Assembly (NCBI GenBank): GCA_003281605.1
Contig: QCBM01000003.1
Coordinates: forward strand, 186,001-250,000
DNA length: 64,000 nucleotides
Origin: Prochlorococcus sp. AG-347-I06
Lineage (GTDB): Bacteria > Cyanobacteriota > Cyanobacteriia > PCC-6307 > Cyanobiaceae
Direction: 5' to 3'
Part shown: one piece after another, positions 20,334 through 28,675 of the stretch
How the letters are laid out: each line of letters opens with the position of its first letter
Numbering within the stretch: position 1 is the first letter of the stretch
Translations under genes and position numbers: made by a program
Notes under the pieces: model-generated
The model's input: only the letters and a program-made list of their open reading frames with translations
What the model was told of the DNA's origin: nothing
Databases searched by the model: none

Positions 20334-20618
20334 AGTTTTCTGAATGGTGTAATAATTCAAACTTTATCAACAAAAATATGTCTTAATTTTAAAAAATAAA
20401 CATCAATCAAAGAACTTATTTTTTTTTTCATTTTTGTGGAGAATTTCGTAAATGTTCTAATTACTGTTCTAAAAAAACATTTTTTTAATTTTTAAATGGT
20501 TTACATAATTTGAAAATTTAAATATTGTGTATGTTCTATATACTGTTCTTAATATTATATGTAAGATACTTGATTTTATATTCGTCTAACTACTATTTGA
20601 CAAAAAAGAAGAATAAGA
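20334..20618. other. gene-free AT-rich stretch with a duplicated direct-repeat motif
   Basis: No ORF is supported. The stretch contains long A/T runs and two copies of a roughly 20-bp motif, listed separately. It ends at the tRNA-Asn terminator. A small RNA or a decayed gene could be hidden here; sequence alone does not decide. Confidence 0.4.
20452..20552. repeat. two copies of ATGTTCTAnnTACTGTTCT, each a direct repeat of (A)TGTTCT
   Basis: ATGTTCTAATTACTGTTCT starts at 20452 and ATGTTCTATATACTGTTCT at 20531. They differ at two positions and start 79 bp apart. Each contains TGTTCT twice, 12 bp apart; on the other strand this reads AGAACA-N6-AGAACA. A tandem hexamer at about one helical turn resembles the way OmpR-type regulators bind. 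The regulator and target gene are unknown. Confidence 0.5.
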
Positions 20619-20650
20619 AATAAAAAAGTCACCTTTTTAGGGGTGACTTT
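20619..20650 (-). terminator. Rho-independent terminator of tRNA-Asn
   Basis: A perfect 9-bp stem, AAAGTCACC (20625-20633) and GGTGACTTT (20642-20650), encloses an 8-nt loop. On the minus strand the stem runs into a T-rich tail (TTTTTTATTTC). It lies 24 bp beyond the tRNA-Asn 3' end, in the right orientation to end that transcript. Confidence 0.8.
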
Positions 20651-20674
20651 GGACAACTTTTTGAGATTTATAAA

Positions 20675-20746
<72 letters not shown>

Positions 20747-20795
20747 ATATAAAATGAATTTAGCTCTTTAAAGTACCTTATGACAAGTACAAGAA

Positions 20796-21470
20796 TTAAT
20801 TATATTGAAATTTTGATGGTTCTTGCCAGCTAGATAAAAAACCATTTTTCAACTCTGCTACTGCATCAGCATAACTTAATTCTTCATAACGATGAGTAAT
20901 CCACAAAGCTGATAAAGGTTTTTTATGGTCACTTGTAAGATTTTTAATAGTTTGTAAAACTTTTAGTTGGCTGGTTTGATCAAGTAACGCTGTAGGCTCA
21001 TCTAAAAGAATAAAATTTCTATTACTAATCAGAGCGCATGCAATAGTTAAGCGTTGTTTTTGTCCACCGCTCAAAGTATGTACTGGCCTTTTTTCAAAAC
21101 CAGTCATTTCTACCTGATCAAGCACGTATTCAATTTTTTTATTAATTTCATTTTGACTTATATTCTGATTAATATTTATCAGAAGTTCACTCCTACAATT
21201 TGGCATCAATATTTGATGATCAGGGTTTTGAAACACCATGCCAACATTCGCATTAGAAACAATTACACCATTTTTGGGTTTGATTATTCCATTAATTAAT
21301 TTTAAAAGAGTACTTTTTCCGCTTCCGTTATTACCTACAACCATCCAAAATCCAGGTTTTTTTATTGAGAAGTTACATTGAAAAATTAAATTTTCTTTCT
21401 CTCCAGGATATGAAAAAGAAACATCTGTAAATTTAATATGAGGTATTTTACTTTCAAGAGAATCTTGCAT
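20796..21470 (-). CDS. ABC transporter ATP-binding protein, CbiO/ECF-like
   Basis: A 224-aa ATPase with Walker A GNNGSGKST (about 44-52), Q-loop VFQNPDHQ, signature LSGGQKQR and Walker B FILLDEPTALLD. The QNPDHQ Q-loop is typical of energy-coupling-factor/CbiO-type ATPases for vitamins or metal ions. No membrane or substrate-binding partner is nearby, so the substrate is unknown. It lies 8 bp after the UPF0367 gene, which is upstream on the same strand, so the two are likely cotranscribed. Confidence 0.85.
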   Translation of the reverse strand: MQDSLESKIPHIKFTDVSFSYPGEKENLIFQCNFSIKKPGFWMVVGNNGSGKSTLLKLINGIIKPKNGVIVSNANVGMVFQNPDHQILMPNCRSELLININQNISQNEINKKIEYVLDQVEMTGFEKRPVHTLSGGQKQRLTIACALISNRNFILLDEPTALLDQTSQLKVLQTIKNLTSDHKKPLSALWITHRYEELSYADAVAELKNGFLSSWQEPSKFQYN

Positions 21471-21478
21471 TAATTCTA

Positions 21479-21751
21479 TTAATCTATATCTAGAGAAAAC
21501 CCTGGTCTTTTAGCTCCTCCTGCTACTGAAGATTTTTCATATATCTGTACAGAAATGATTTCTTTAGCTTTTACAGTAATTAATTTATCTTGCACTTTGT
21601 CACAACTTAATTCGATCAAGTTTGAGGATTCTAAAGTTTCATTCATGGCAGTTTTTATTTCATCATAAATTCTTTTAACATCATCAAATTCTTTCTTCTG
21701 AATTGAAAGTGGAAAAGGCGAATATCTCAGACTTAGTTCCAGAGAATACAT
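21479..21751 (-). CDS. UPF0367 family protein
   Basis: A 90-aa soluble protein with the family's start MYSLELSLRYSPFPLSIQKKE and a C-terminal segment ending in AGGAKRPGFSLDID. UPF0367 is conserved in cyanobacteria without a known function. Its full length is normal. It precedes the CbiO-like ATPase by 8 bp. I see no membrane segment or metal-binding motif. Confidence 0.75.
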   Translation of the reverse strand: MYSLELSLRYSPFPLSIQKKEFDDVKRIYDEIKTAMNETLESSNLIELSCDKVQDKLITVKAKEIISVQIYEKSSVAGGAKRPGFSLDID

Positions 21752-21846
21752 AATAATTAAAAAACTACCTCTTATAATAGTAAATTTTTTTATACAGAAA
21801 GTTATTTTAAATTAAATTCTTTTGAGAAAATTTTATAAAAGATCTG

Positions 21847-21869
21847 TAAATACATTTATCATGTATTTA
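21847..21869. promoter_or_regulatory. 9-bp-arm palindrome upstream of cysK
   Basis: TAAATACAT (21847-21855), a 5-nt centre TTATC, then ATGTATTTA (21861-21869) form a perfect inverted repeat ending 34 bp before the cysK ATG. It could be an operator for a dimeric repressor or a hairpin in the leader. No T-run follows, so it is not a standard terminator. Confidence 0.4.
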
Positions 21870-21903
21870 GGAGATTGTATTTTTAAATTTAAAAAATCAT
21901 TTC

Positions 21904-22872
21904 ATGGAAATAGCAAATGATATAACTTCACTTGTTGGAAATACCCCGTTAGTTAAATTAAATCGAATCAGAAAGCATTTTAATTGCTATCCAGAAATAA
22001 TAGCCAAACTAGAAAGTTTCAATCCATCTGCGTCCGTTAAGGATCGCATCGCTTATTCAATGTTATGTAAAGCAGAAGAAGACGGATTGATAAACCCAGA
22101 TAAAACAACGTTGATTGAAGCTACAAGTGGGAATACGGGCATCGCATTAGCAATGGTTGCTGCAGCAAAAGGCTATAAATTGATCTTAACTATGCCGGAT
22201 ACGATGAGTATTGAGAGGAGGGCAATGTTAAGAGCATATGGAGCTGAATTACAGTTAACCCCTGGGAAAGAAGGAATGAAAGGAGCTTTAGATTTAGCTA
22301 ATGAGTTATCTTCAACCATTGCAAATAGCTATCAATTTAATCAATTTGAAAACTTTGCTAATCCAGATATTCATGAAAGAACAACGGCACAAGAAATATG
22401 GTCTCAATCCAATAACAATTTAGATGGATTAGTTACAGGAGTAGGAACAGGAGGAACTATCACTGGTTGCGCACGTTTCTTGAAAAAAGTTAATCCTAAT
22501 TGCAAAATTTATGCTGTAGAGCCCAAAAAAAGTGCTGTGATTTCTGGAGAAAAAGCAGGATCTCATTCGATTCAAGGAATAGGAGCAGGTTTCGTGCCGA
22601 AAGTACTGGATACTAAATTAATTGATGAAATTATAAAAATAGATGACAATGAAGCATTTTATTTTGGGCGTTTATTAGCTCGATTGGAAGGCCTTTTATC
22701 TGGCATCAGTAGCGGTGCAGCTCTAGCAGCAACTATTAAAATCGGTGAAAGGAAAGAACTAACTAACAAAAGATTGATAGTTATTCTTCCAAGTTTTGGT
22801 GAAAGATATTTATCAACAGCAATGTTTGAATCTAATACTTCAATTCAAGCCAGAAAAGATGGTTATCTTTAA
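21904..22872 (+). CDS. cysK: cysteine synthase (O-acetylserine sulfhydrylase)
   Basis: A 322-aa fold-type II PLP enzyme. The PLP-binding Lys is K46 in NPSASVKDRIA, the substrate/phosphate loop is EATSGNTGIALA, and the PLP phosphate-binding loop GTGGTITG is intact. It converts O-acetylserine and sulfide to cysteine. The N-terminal DITSLVGNTPLVKL is standard. It is divergent from UPF0367 and 16 bp upstream of the DnaJ-domain gene. cysH of the same pathway is at 56840. Confidence 0.94.
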   Translation: MEIANDITSLVGNTPLVKLNRIRKHFNCYPEIIAKLESFNPSASVKDRIAYSMLCKAEEDGLINPDKTTLIEATSGNTGIALAMVAAAKGYKLILTMPDTMSIERRAMLRAYGAELQLTPGKEGMKGALDLANELSSTIANSYQFNQFENFANPDIHERTTAQEIWSQSNNNLDGLVTGVGTGGTITGCARFLKKVNPNCKIYAVEPKKSAVISGEKAGSHSIQGIGAGFVPKVLDTKLIDEIIKIDDNEAFYFGRLLARLEGLLSGISSGAALAATIKIGERKELTNKRLIVILPSFGERYLSTAMFESNTSIQARKDGYL

Positions 22873-22888
22873 TCCATAATTTATAAAG

Positions 22889-23566
22889 ATGGAAAAAAAT
22901 TTATATGAAGAATTAGGCCTTAAAAAAAATGCAACCAAAAGTGAAATCAAATCTTCATATCGCTCTTTAGTAAAGCAACATCATCCTGATAAGGGGGGGA
23001 AAAAAGAACGATTTCTTGCAATACAAAATGCCTGGGAGACTCTAAATGACCCTATCAAAAAAGAACAATATGATAAAAGTTTTGTCTCATCCAATTCATC
23101 ATTTGATTCATTAAATGAAAATTGGGAAAAAAAAATTAATTCAAAAAAATACAATTCTGCAATTAAAGACAAAGAAGTTGAAACATGGATTAAAGAAATT
23201 TACACTCCAATCAATAAATTAATTAGTCAAATAATTAAACCTTTGAACAACGAAATAAAAGAACTATCTGCGGATCCATATGATGACCAACTAATGGAAA
23301 ATTTCTGCAGTTACATAAATCTTTCACAAAAGAAAATAGAAAAAGTTGAAAAAATTTATAACAAAAAAATAGTTCCAAAGTCTATTTCAGCTTTAGGCCT
23401 CGATCTTTATCATTGTTTTTCACAAGTTAAAGATGCTCTATCAGAATTTGATAGATATACACAAGGATATGTAGATAATTACTTATTTGATGGTAAGGAA
23501 ATGATCAAAGAAGCAAAAAGAATCCAATCAAAGATGTCTACAGAGAAAAGAAATAAAAACTTTTAG
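22889..23566 (+). CDS. DnaJ (J-domain) protein
   Basis: This 225-aa protein has an N-terminal J-domain (residues 3-65) with the HPD tripeptide in KQHHPDKGG, required to stimulate DnaK ATPase. The rest is helical and charged without the Gly/Phe, zinc-finger or C-terminal substrate domains of DnaJ proper, so it is a type III J-protein, probably a specialised cochaperone. The client is unknown. It follows cysK by 16 bp and ends 13 bp before the convergent ndhO. Confidence 0.88.
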   Translation: MEKNLYEELGLKKNATKSEIKSSYRSLVKQHHPDKGGKKERFLAIQNAWETLNDPIKKEQYDKSFVSSNSSFDSLNENWEKKINSKKYNSAIKDKEVETWIKEIYTPINKLISQIIKPLNNEIKELSADPYDDQLMENFCSYINLSQKKIEKVEKIYNKKIVPKSISALGLDLYHCFSQVKDALSEFDRYTQGYVDNYLFDGKEMIKEAKRIQSKMSTEKRNKNF

Positions 23567-23579
23567 ATAAAAAACTTTA

Positions 23580-23813
23580 TTACAAATATTCTTTAAGTTG
23601 TTCTAATTTCAACCAAACATCTGGGACAGGTCTGCGCCATCGAATCTGAGCATATTCATCTTTGACTGAGAGAATCTCTCCAGGACCTTCAAACACATAA
23701 TTAGGTAAATCGTAATCACTAGCTAGGGCCTCGATACTTTTTATATAATTTTCTCTATCGACAAAAACTAAGCTTCCTTTCTTGAGGGGTTTCTTTGGAA
23801 TAGAATCTGTCAT
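23580..23813 (-). CDS. ndhO: NAD(P)H-quinone oxidoreductase subunit O
   Basis: A 77-aa protein with the NdhO pattern: basic start (PKKPLKKGSLVFVDRENY), then FEGPGEILSVKDEYAQIRWRR and a C-terminal VWLKLEQLKEYL. NdhO is a small peripheral subunit of photosynthetic NDH-1; in model cyanobacteria it modulates complex activity and stability. It is monocistronic and divergent from the SulA-like epimerase gene. Confidence 0.93.
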   Translation of the reverse strand: MTDSIPKKPLKKGSLVFVDRENYIKSIEALASDYDLPNYVFEGPGEILSVKDEYAQIRWRRPVPDVWLKLEQLKEYL

Positions 23814-23949
23814 AATAAATTCAAGAAAGTTATTTGAAATTAATTATACAAAAACTTTTTTGAAAAATATTGAAAAAAATTTATACCGGAATAATAATTA
23901 CAAACGTCTAAAAAATTTAATAGTCTTAAATGATAAACATCAATATGAT

Positions 23950-24876
23950 ATGCGTCTTTTACTTCTTGGCTGTACTGGATTTGTTGGAAAAGAATTAGTT
24001 CCGACACTACTCAATGAAAATCACGAAATATACATTGTAAGTAGAAAACCCATTAGTAAATTAAAGGTTTATTTAGATTTCAATAAGTTTAAGTTTTTTC
24101 AAATAGATTTATCAAAAGAAAAAAACTGGAATAACGAAAATCTTCTAAATATTTTAAGAGAGACCGATGGAATTATTAACCTGATGGGAGAACCCATAGC
24201 AGAAAAAAAATGGACTTCTCAACAAAAACAGGAGATTGAAAATAGTCGTATTAACACCACAAAATTTATGATGAAGACCCTTAAAAATTTTAAAATAAAC
24301 CCAAAAGTCATTATAAATGGATCAGCAATAGGTTATTACGGTACAAGTTTGTCTGGTGAATTCACTGAAAATAGTTTTGAAGGAAAAGACTTTTTAGCTA
24401 ATCTTTGCAAAAAATGGGAAGCGGTCGCTGCTGAAAAACCATTTTTCTCAAGGTTAGTTATTTTTAGAATTGGAATAGTTCTAGAGGCAGATGGAGGAGC
24501 ATTAGGAAAAATGCTCCCTATATTTAAAGTTGGATTAGGTGGACCAATTGGAGATGGTAAGCAATGGATGAGTTGGATTCATAGAACAGATTTATGTGCA
24601 TTAATTACTCAAGCATTAGTTGATAAAAAGTATTCGGGAGTATTTAATGCTGTTGCACCAAATCCAGTAGTAATGAGAGAATTTTCTCAGACTTTAGGTA
24701 AATGTCTGAATAGACCTAATTTACTTCCAGTGCCTGGAGCGGTTTTAAAAATATTGTTAGGAGATGGAGCAAAAGTTGTATTAGAAGGACAAAAAGTAGT
24801 AAGCAGTAAACTCAAAAATTATACTTTTAAATATCCTTTTCTTGAGAAAGCAATTTACGCCTCAACCAAGAATTAA
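23950..24876 (+). CDS. SulA/YfcH-like NAD(P)-binding epimerase family protein (TIGR01777)
   Basis: A 308-aa short-chain dehydrogenase/epimerase-like protein. It opens with the Rossmann motif LLLGCTGFVGKELV and has NLMGEPIAEKKW and INGSAIGYYG, typical of TIGR01777. The plant and cyanobacterial members (GC1/SulA) have been linked to division-site control, while others are of unknown function. I chose ATG at 23950 because the Rossmann strand starts there. An in-frame ATG at 23782 would add 56 unrelated residues overlapping ndhO on the other strand. Its 3' end overlaps the next gene on the opposite strand by 50 bp. Confidence 0.85.
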   Translation: MRLLLLGCTGFVGKELVPTLLNENHEIYIVSRKPISKLKVYLDFNKFKFFQIDLSKEKNWNNENLLNILRETDGIINLMGEPIAEKKWTSQQKQEIENSRINTTKFMMKTLKNFKINPKVIINGSAIGYYGTSLSGEFTENSFEGKDFLANLCKKWEAVAAEKPFFSRLVIFRIGIVLEADGGALGKMLPIFKVGLGGPIGDGKQWMSWIHRTDLCALITQALVDKKYSGVFNAVAPNPVVMREFSQTLGKCLNRPNLLPVPGAVLKILLGDGAKVVLEGQKVVSSKLKNYTFKYPFLEKAIYASTKN

Positions 24877-25096
24877 TACCGTTTACTAAAGCACCAATAA
24901 TAAGAATTGTTATCAATGGAACTATAAGAGGATTCCAAACGATCTGAATAAAATTAATAAAAATAAATATGCCATTAAATTGCATAATGATTGCAAAAAT
25001 AAAAAATATTGCAAAAAAAATGACTATAAATAAATTTATTAATAACAAATTATCGATAATTTGTTTTAACTTATTTTGATTATTTTCCTTAGTCAT
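24827..25096 (-). CDS. small membrane protein, two helices (89 aa)
   Basis: It has a charged N-terminus (TKENNQNKLKQIIDN), two long hydrophobic segments (about 18-42 and 49-73) and a short basic tail (SWLRRKLLSQ). I do not recognise a family. It overlaps the end of the upstream LpxB-like gene by 8 bp, which supports a real, translationally linked gene, and overlaps the epimerase tail by 50 bp on the opposite strand. It may be a membrane partner of the glycosyltransferase-like protein; that is inference from context. Confidence 0.65.
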   Translation of the reverse strand: MTKENNQNKLKQIIDNLLLINLFIVIFFAIFFIFAIIMQFNGIFIFINFIQIVWNPLIVPLITILIIGALVNGINSWLRRKLLSQEKDI

Positions 25097-26291
25097 TTTT
25101 TATAACAATATTCATATCATCAACCATTTTAAGACAAGCTTTGTTTTCACCCAGTCTTTTTTTAGCATTTTCATTACATGAGATAATAAACTTCTTATTC
25201 AGCTGTATAAGGTATATTATTTTTATGATCAATTTTATTGTCTGATTGATTTGATCATTCTTATCTTTATAATTAGTGGCACAAAAAACATATTTTCCAA
25301 GCAAACGTCTCTGCGCTTCTGCAAAAGTTCTTGTAAATTGTGGACCTTTACCTTCAATCTGAATAACCGGTTTTCCTAATCCAATCGCTTGCTCTGCTGC
25401 TGTTCCTGCCATGCTGATACAGCATCTACTTTTCAATAATATTTTGTCAAAATTATTCCAATATACATTCACTTCTAAAAATTTATATTGGAATTTCAAG
25501 TAATTATTATTTTTTATATTTTCTATTTTTAACCATCCTCTTTTTTGAAATATCTCCCTTATTTTTAATGAAGATAGAGCATTAACTATTGCAAAATTAA
25601 ACTGAATTTTTTGAAAATATCTTAAATCTGACAATGCCTCTAATACCTCTAAAATACAAACAAAATTATCTAAAATCTCAGGCAATCTACTTCCTGGAAA
25701 TAATCCAATACTAAATTCAGCTTTATTTAATTCTTTGTTTCTAGGAAAAAACTTATCCATAAATGGGTTGCCTAAAAAAGATACTTTCTTTTTTAATTGC
25801 AATGCTAAATCATTAGCTGTAAGGGAATCTCTCGTATATATTTTTTTTGCTTTCTGTGAGAGCAAGAAAAATTTAGAAGGCCATGGTAATTTCAACTTCC
25901 CTTCATAATGGCTGGAATAAGCAACTAGATATGTAAAGAAATCTTTCTTACAAAACCAAGCAAAAAAAACTGGCACAATATCTCCAACAACAAAAAAATA
26001 ATCATATTTTTTTCTTATTTTAAAAGTTAAATATAATCTTTTTAAGACATAAAATATTTCTCCTCCTAATATCTCAGTAAGTCTTCCTTTGAAAGAATTA
26101 TAGCCAATTCCTCCAGTTCTAAATTCTTTAGTTTGACCGATAATCTTAATTTGTTCTTTTTCATAATGGTTTCCCATACCAACAATTGGCAAAGCATGAA
26201 CAGAGTAACCACTTTTTTCAAATTGTTTAGCTATTAGACTGCCAGATAGATCTTCACCGTGCCCATTACTCAATATTAAAATCTTAAACAA
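25089..26291 (-). CDS. lipid-A-disaccharide synthase-related protein (TIGR03492 type)
   Basis: A 400-aa GT-B-fold glycosyltransferase-like protein. It has ILSNGHGEDLSG at the N-terminus, a central LFPGSRLPEI nucleotide-sugar-like motif and a C-terminal GTAAEQAIGLGKPVIQIEGKGPQ. It resembles LpxB but belongs to the cyanobacterial LpxB-related family, and no other lipid A genes are in the window. The acceptor is unknown; a role in an outer-membrane or cell-surface glycolipid is possible. It is clustered with a TPR gene (1 bp upstream) and a small membrane protein (8-bp overlap downstream). Confidence 0.8.
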   Translation of the reverse strand: MFKILILSNGHGEDLSGSLIAKQFEKSGYSVHALPIVGMGNHYEKEQIKIIGQTKEFRTGGIGYNSFKGRLTEILGGEIFYVLKRLYLTFKIRKKYDYFFVVGDIVPVFFAWFCKKDFFTYLVAYSSHYEGKLKLPWPSKFFLLSQKAKKIYTRDSLTANDLALQLKKKVSFLGNPFMDKFFPRNKELNKAEFSIGLFPGSRLPEILDNFVCILEVLEALSDLRYFQKIQFNFAIVNALSSLKIREIFQKRGWLKIENIKNNNYLKFQYKFLEVNVYWNNFDKILLKSRCCISMAGTAAEQAIGLGKPVIQIEGKGPQFTRTFAEAQRRLLGKYVFCATNYKDKNDQINQTIKLIIKIIYLIQLNKKFIISCNENAKKRLGENKACLKMVDDMNIVIKND

Positions 26292-26292
26292 T

Positions 26293-26721
26293 TTAAAATT
26301 CCAGCCATTTTTTTACTTTGGTTAACTCAGGCCAATCTGGATATCTACTTAATCCGTCTTCAACAGATTCTTTCAACTCGCTTTTCACATCTGGCATCAT
26401 CATAGACATTTTTTTTATTAACTCAATATGATCCCTAACACCTTTATTGTTGGTAGCCAAAAGAGCTAAAGACAAATTCATTCTTGCTTGTGGATCTTGC
26501 TGATTTAATCGAACAGCTTGTCTGGCAGCTGACAAAGCTTCTTCATTATTTTTCAAAAGTAATTGAAGCCAGGATAAGCAAGTCCAAGCAGCAAAATGAT
26601 TTGGAATTTGCTGTATAATTTTTTGAAAATCTTGAACGATTGGAATTAAATCTTGCCCTGCTTTATATCTTGATAAAGCTGTATTAAAATCCTCTTCGAT
26701 GGGATTATTTTCGTTATTCAT
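26293..26721 (-). CDS. TPR-repeat protein (142 aa)
   Basis: A small soluble protein of tetratricopeptide type: FNTALSRYKAGQDL, FAAWTCLSWLQLLLKNNEEALSA and a following AVRLNQQDPQARMNLSLALL read as two to three repeats, with a conserved-looking C-terminal WPELTKVKKWLEF. TPRs mediate protein-protein contacts, and the partner is not visible. It sits between the A-type Fe-S carrier (6 bp) and the LpxB-like gene (1 bp), in an apparent four-gene unit. Confidence 0.8.
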   Translation of the reverse strand: MNNENNPIEEDFNTALSRYKAGQDLIPIVQDFQKIIQQIPNHFAAWTCLSWLQLLLKNNEEALSAARQAVRLNQQDPQARMNLSLALLATNNKGVRDHIELIKKMSMMMPDVKSELKESVEDGLSRYPDWPELTKVKKWLEF

Positions 26722-26727
26722 TTTTTA

Positions 26728-27120
26728 TTAAACTGCAAAGGAGCTTCCACAACCACAAGTTTGAGAGGCATTGGGATTTACAAAATTAAAGCCACCTCCA
26801 ATTAATTCCTTACTAAAATCTAACTGCATTCCATAAATGTATAAAAGACTTTTTGGATCACAAACCACTTGAAAACTTTGATCAGCTTTTAATGAATAAT
26901 CATAAACTTTATCATCAGAATTTATTTCATCAGTTCCTATAAAATCCATCGTATAACTCATTCCACTACAACCGCCTGATCTTACTCCTACCCTTAGTGC
27001 TTTTTTATCACTTTGGCCCTTCAATAAATTTGAAATTTGTTCTATAGCATCATTCGTAATTAAGATACCTTTGCCATCATCAGAATTTTTAATTTCCTGT
27101 TTAACTTCTACATTTTCCAT
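26728..27120 (-). CDS. A-type iron-sulfur carrier (IscA/SufA/ErpA family)
   Basis: The three family Cys are present: one in GGCSGMSY and two in the C-terminal CGCGSSF. These ligands bind an Fe-S cluster or iron for transfer to apoproteins, relevant to a photosynthetic cell with high Fe-S demand. I took ATG at 27120 (130 aa); a TTG two codons upstream (27126) is possible. The N-terminal 20 residues are charged and variable. It is first in a unit with the TPR and LpxB-like genes and divergent from crtQ. Confidence 0.9.
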   Translation of the reverse strand: MENVEVKQEIKNSDDGKGILITNDAIEQISNLLKGQSDKKALRVGVRSGGCSGMSYTMDFIGTDEINSDDKVYDYSLKADQSFQVVCDPKSLLYIYGMQLDFSKELIGGGFNFVNPNASQTCGCGSSFAV

Positions 27121-27193
27121 AAACAAGGGATTTCTACTACTTATAATATAAAAACTTAATCAATAGGATGCATAGAACAAACGTTATCCAAAC

Positions 27194-28672
27194 TTGATTT
27201 GTTATAATTCTAAGAAAAAAGTGAAAATTGCAATAGTTGGTTCTGGATTAGCTGGTCTTACAGCAGCAGTCAATTTAGTTGATGAAGGTCACGAAGTTGA
27301 AATTTTCGAGAGCAGGTCATTTTGGGGAGGTAAAGTAGGAAGTTGGGAGGATAAGGATGGCAACCACATAGAAATGGGTTTACATGTATTTTTTTACAAT
27401 TATGCAAATCTCTTTAAATTAATGAAAAAAGTGGGAGCTCTAGACAACTTACTCCCAAAAGATCATACTCATCTATTTATTAATAATGGTGGTAATTTAA
27501 AATCTTTAGACTTCAGATTCCCTTTAGGTGCTCCATTTAACGGACTTAAAGCTTTTTTTACCACCGAACAACTTACATGGATAGATAAGTTCAGAAATGC
27601 CCTAGCTTTAGGTACAAGCCCAATAGTTAGAGGATTGATAGACTATGAAGGCGCAATGAAAATAATTAGAGATCTAGATAAAATTAGTTTTAAAGAATGG
27701 TTTTTAAACCATGGTGGAAGTGAAAAAAGTTTAGAAAGAATGTGGGATCCTATCGCATACGCTTTAGGTTTTATTAATTGCAAAGATATTTCAGCACGAT
27801 GCATGCTAACTATATTTATGATGTTTGCTTCAAAAACAGAAGCTTCAAAACTTAATCTTTTAAAAGGTTCTCCACATAAGTGGTTAACTCAACCTATTGT
27901 CGACTACATCACAAACAAAGGAGCAAAAATACATCTTAACCATAAGGTAGAAGAAATCATTTATGAAAAGGATTCTTCTTATTCAGTAAATCAATTAAAA
28001 ATATCTTCTCCTGAAGGAATTAAAGCAGTGTTTGCAGATAAATTTCTAGCTGCCTGTGATGTTCCTGGAATAAAAAAAATAATTCCAAAAGAATGGTATC
28101 AATTTAAAGAATTTGAAGGTTTAAAAAAACTTAGAGCTGTAGCTGTTGCCACAATCCAATTAAGATATGACGGTTGGGTTACTGAATTAGAAAAAGATAA
28201 CACTGGAAACGAACCCATTGGACTAGATAACCTTCTTTATTCTGCTGATGCCTCTTTCAGCTGTTTTGCTGATTTAGCACTAGCAAGTCCAGCAGACTAT
28301 CGAAAAAAAGATATGGGGTCGCTTCTCCAATGTGTTTTAACTCCTGGCGATAGATGGATGGGAAGATCCACAGAAAGAATTACAAAAGAAATAGATAAAG
28401 AGGTTCGCCGTCTATTCCCATCATCAAAAAACCTTAAATTGCTTTGGAGTAACGTGGTACAAATTCCACAATCACTCTATAGAGAAGCTCCCGGTATGGA
28501 ACCTTTCAGACCCGATCAAAAAACATCTATATCTAATTTCTTCATGGCTGGTAGTTATACAAAACAAGATTATATAGACTCTATGGAGGGAGCTACAATG
28601 AGTGGTCATTTAGCCGCCGCCGCAATTTTAGAGAAGAAAGCCGAATTAGCAAAAAATCTTGCAGTAAGTTAA
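27194..28672 (+). CDS. crtQ: 9,9'-di-cis-zeta-carotene desaturase (CrtQ/ZDS)
   Basis: A 492-aa FAD enzyme with [13 protein letters not shown] near the N-terminus, [12 protein letters not shown] and the C-terminal [19 protein letters not shown]. It desaturates zeta-carotene to poly-cis-lycopene. It resembles crtP (same fold, matching ends) but carries CrtQ-specific segments such as [12 protein letters not shown]. The start is uncertain: TTG at 27194 is used here and GTG at 27221 is an alternative just before the first strand. An SRPBCC gene follows 3 bp downstream. Confidence 0.95.
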   Translation: MICYNSKKKVKIAIVGSGLAGLTAAVNLVDEGHEVEIFESRSFWGGKVGSWEDKDGNHIEMGLHVFFYNYANLFKLMKKVGALDNLLPKDHTHLFINNGGNLKSLDFRFPLGAPFNGLKAFFTTEQLTWIDKFRNALALGTSPIVRGLIDYEGAMKIIRDLDKISFKEWFLNHGGSEKSLERMWDPIAYALGFINCKDISARCMLTIFMMFASKTEASKLNLLKGSPHKWLTQPIVDYITNKGAKIHLNHKVEEIIYEKDSSYSVNQLKISSPEGIKAVFADKFLAACDVPGIKKIIPKEWYQFKEFEGLKKLRAVAVATIQLRYDGWVTELEKDNTGNEPIGLDNLLYSADASFSCFADLALASPADYRKKDMGSLLQCVLTPGDRWMGRSTERITKEIDKEVRRLFPSSKNLKLLWSNVVQIPQSLYREAPGMEPFRPDQKTSISNFFMAGSYTKQDYIDSMEGATMSGHLAAAAILEKKAELAKNLAVS

Positions 28673-28675
28673 TTT

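Noticed and set aside
20452-20552. LexA or NtcA box interpretation of the duplicated motif
   Set aside because: The spacing does not fit GTA-N8-TAC, and the palindromic core expected for cyanobacterial LexA boxes is not present; the motif is a direct repeat.
21869-21873. AGGAG as a ribosome-binding site for cysK
   Set aside because: It lies 30 bp upstream of the ATG, too far, and there is no in-frame start nearer to it.
23782-23949. Longer form of the SulA-like epimerase starting at 23782
   Set aside because: The added 56 residues are unrelated to the family and antisense to the ndhO start; the Rossmann motif begins right after the ATG at 23950.
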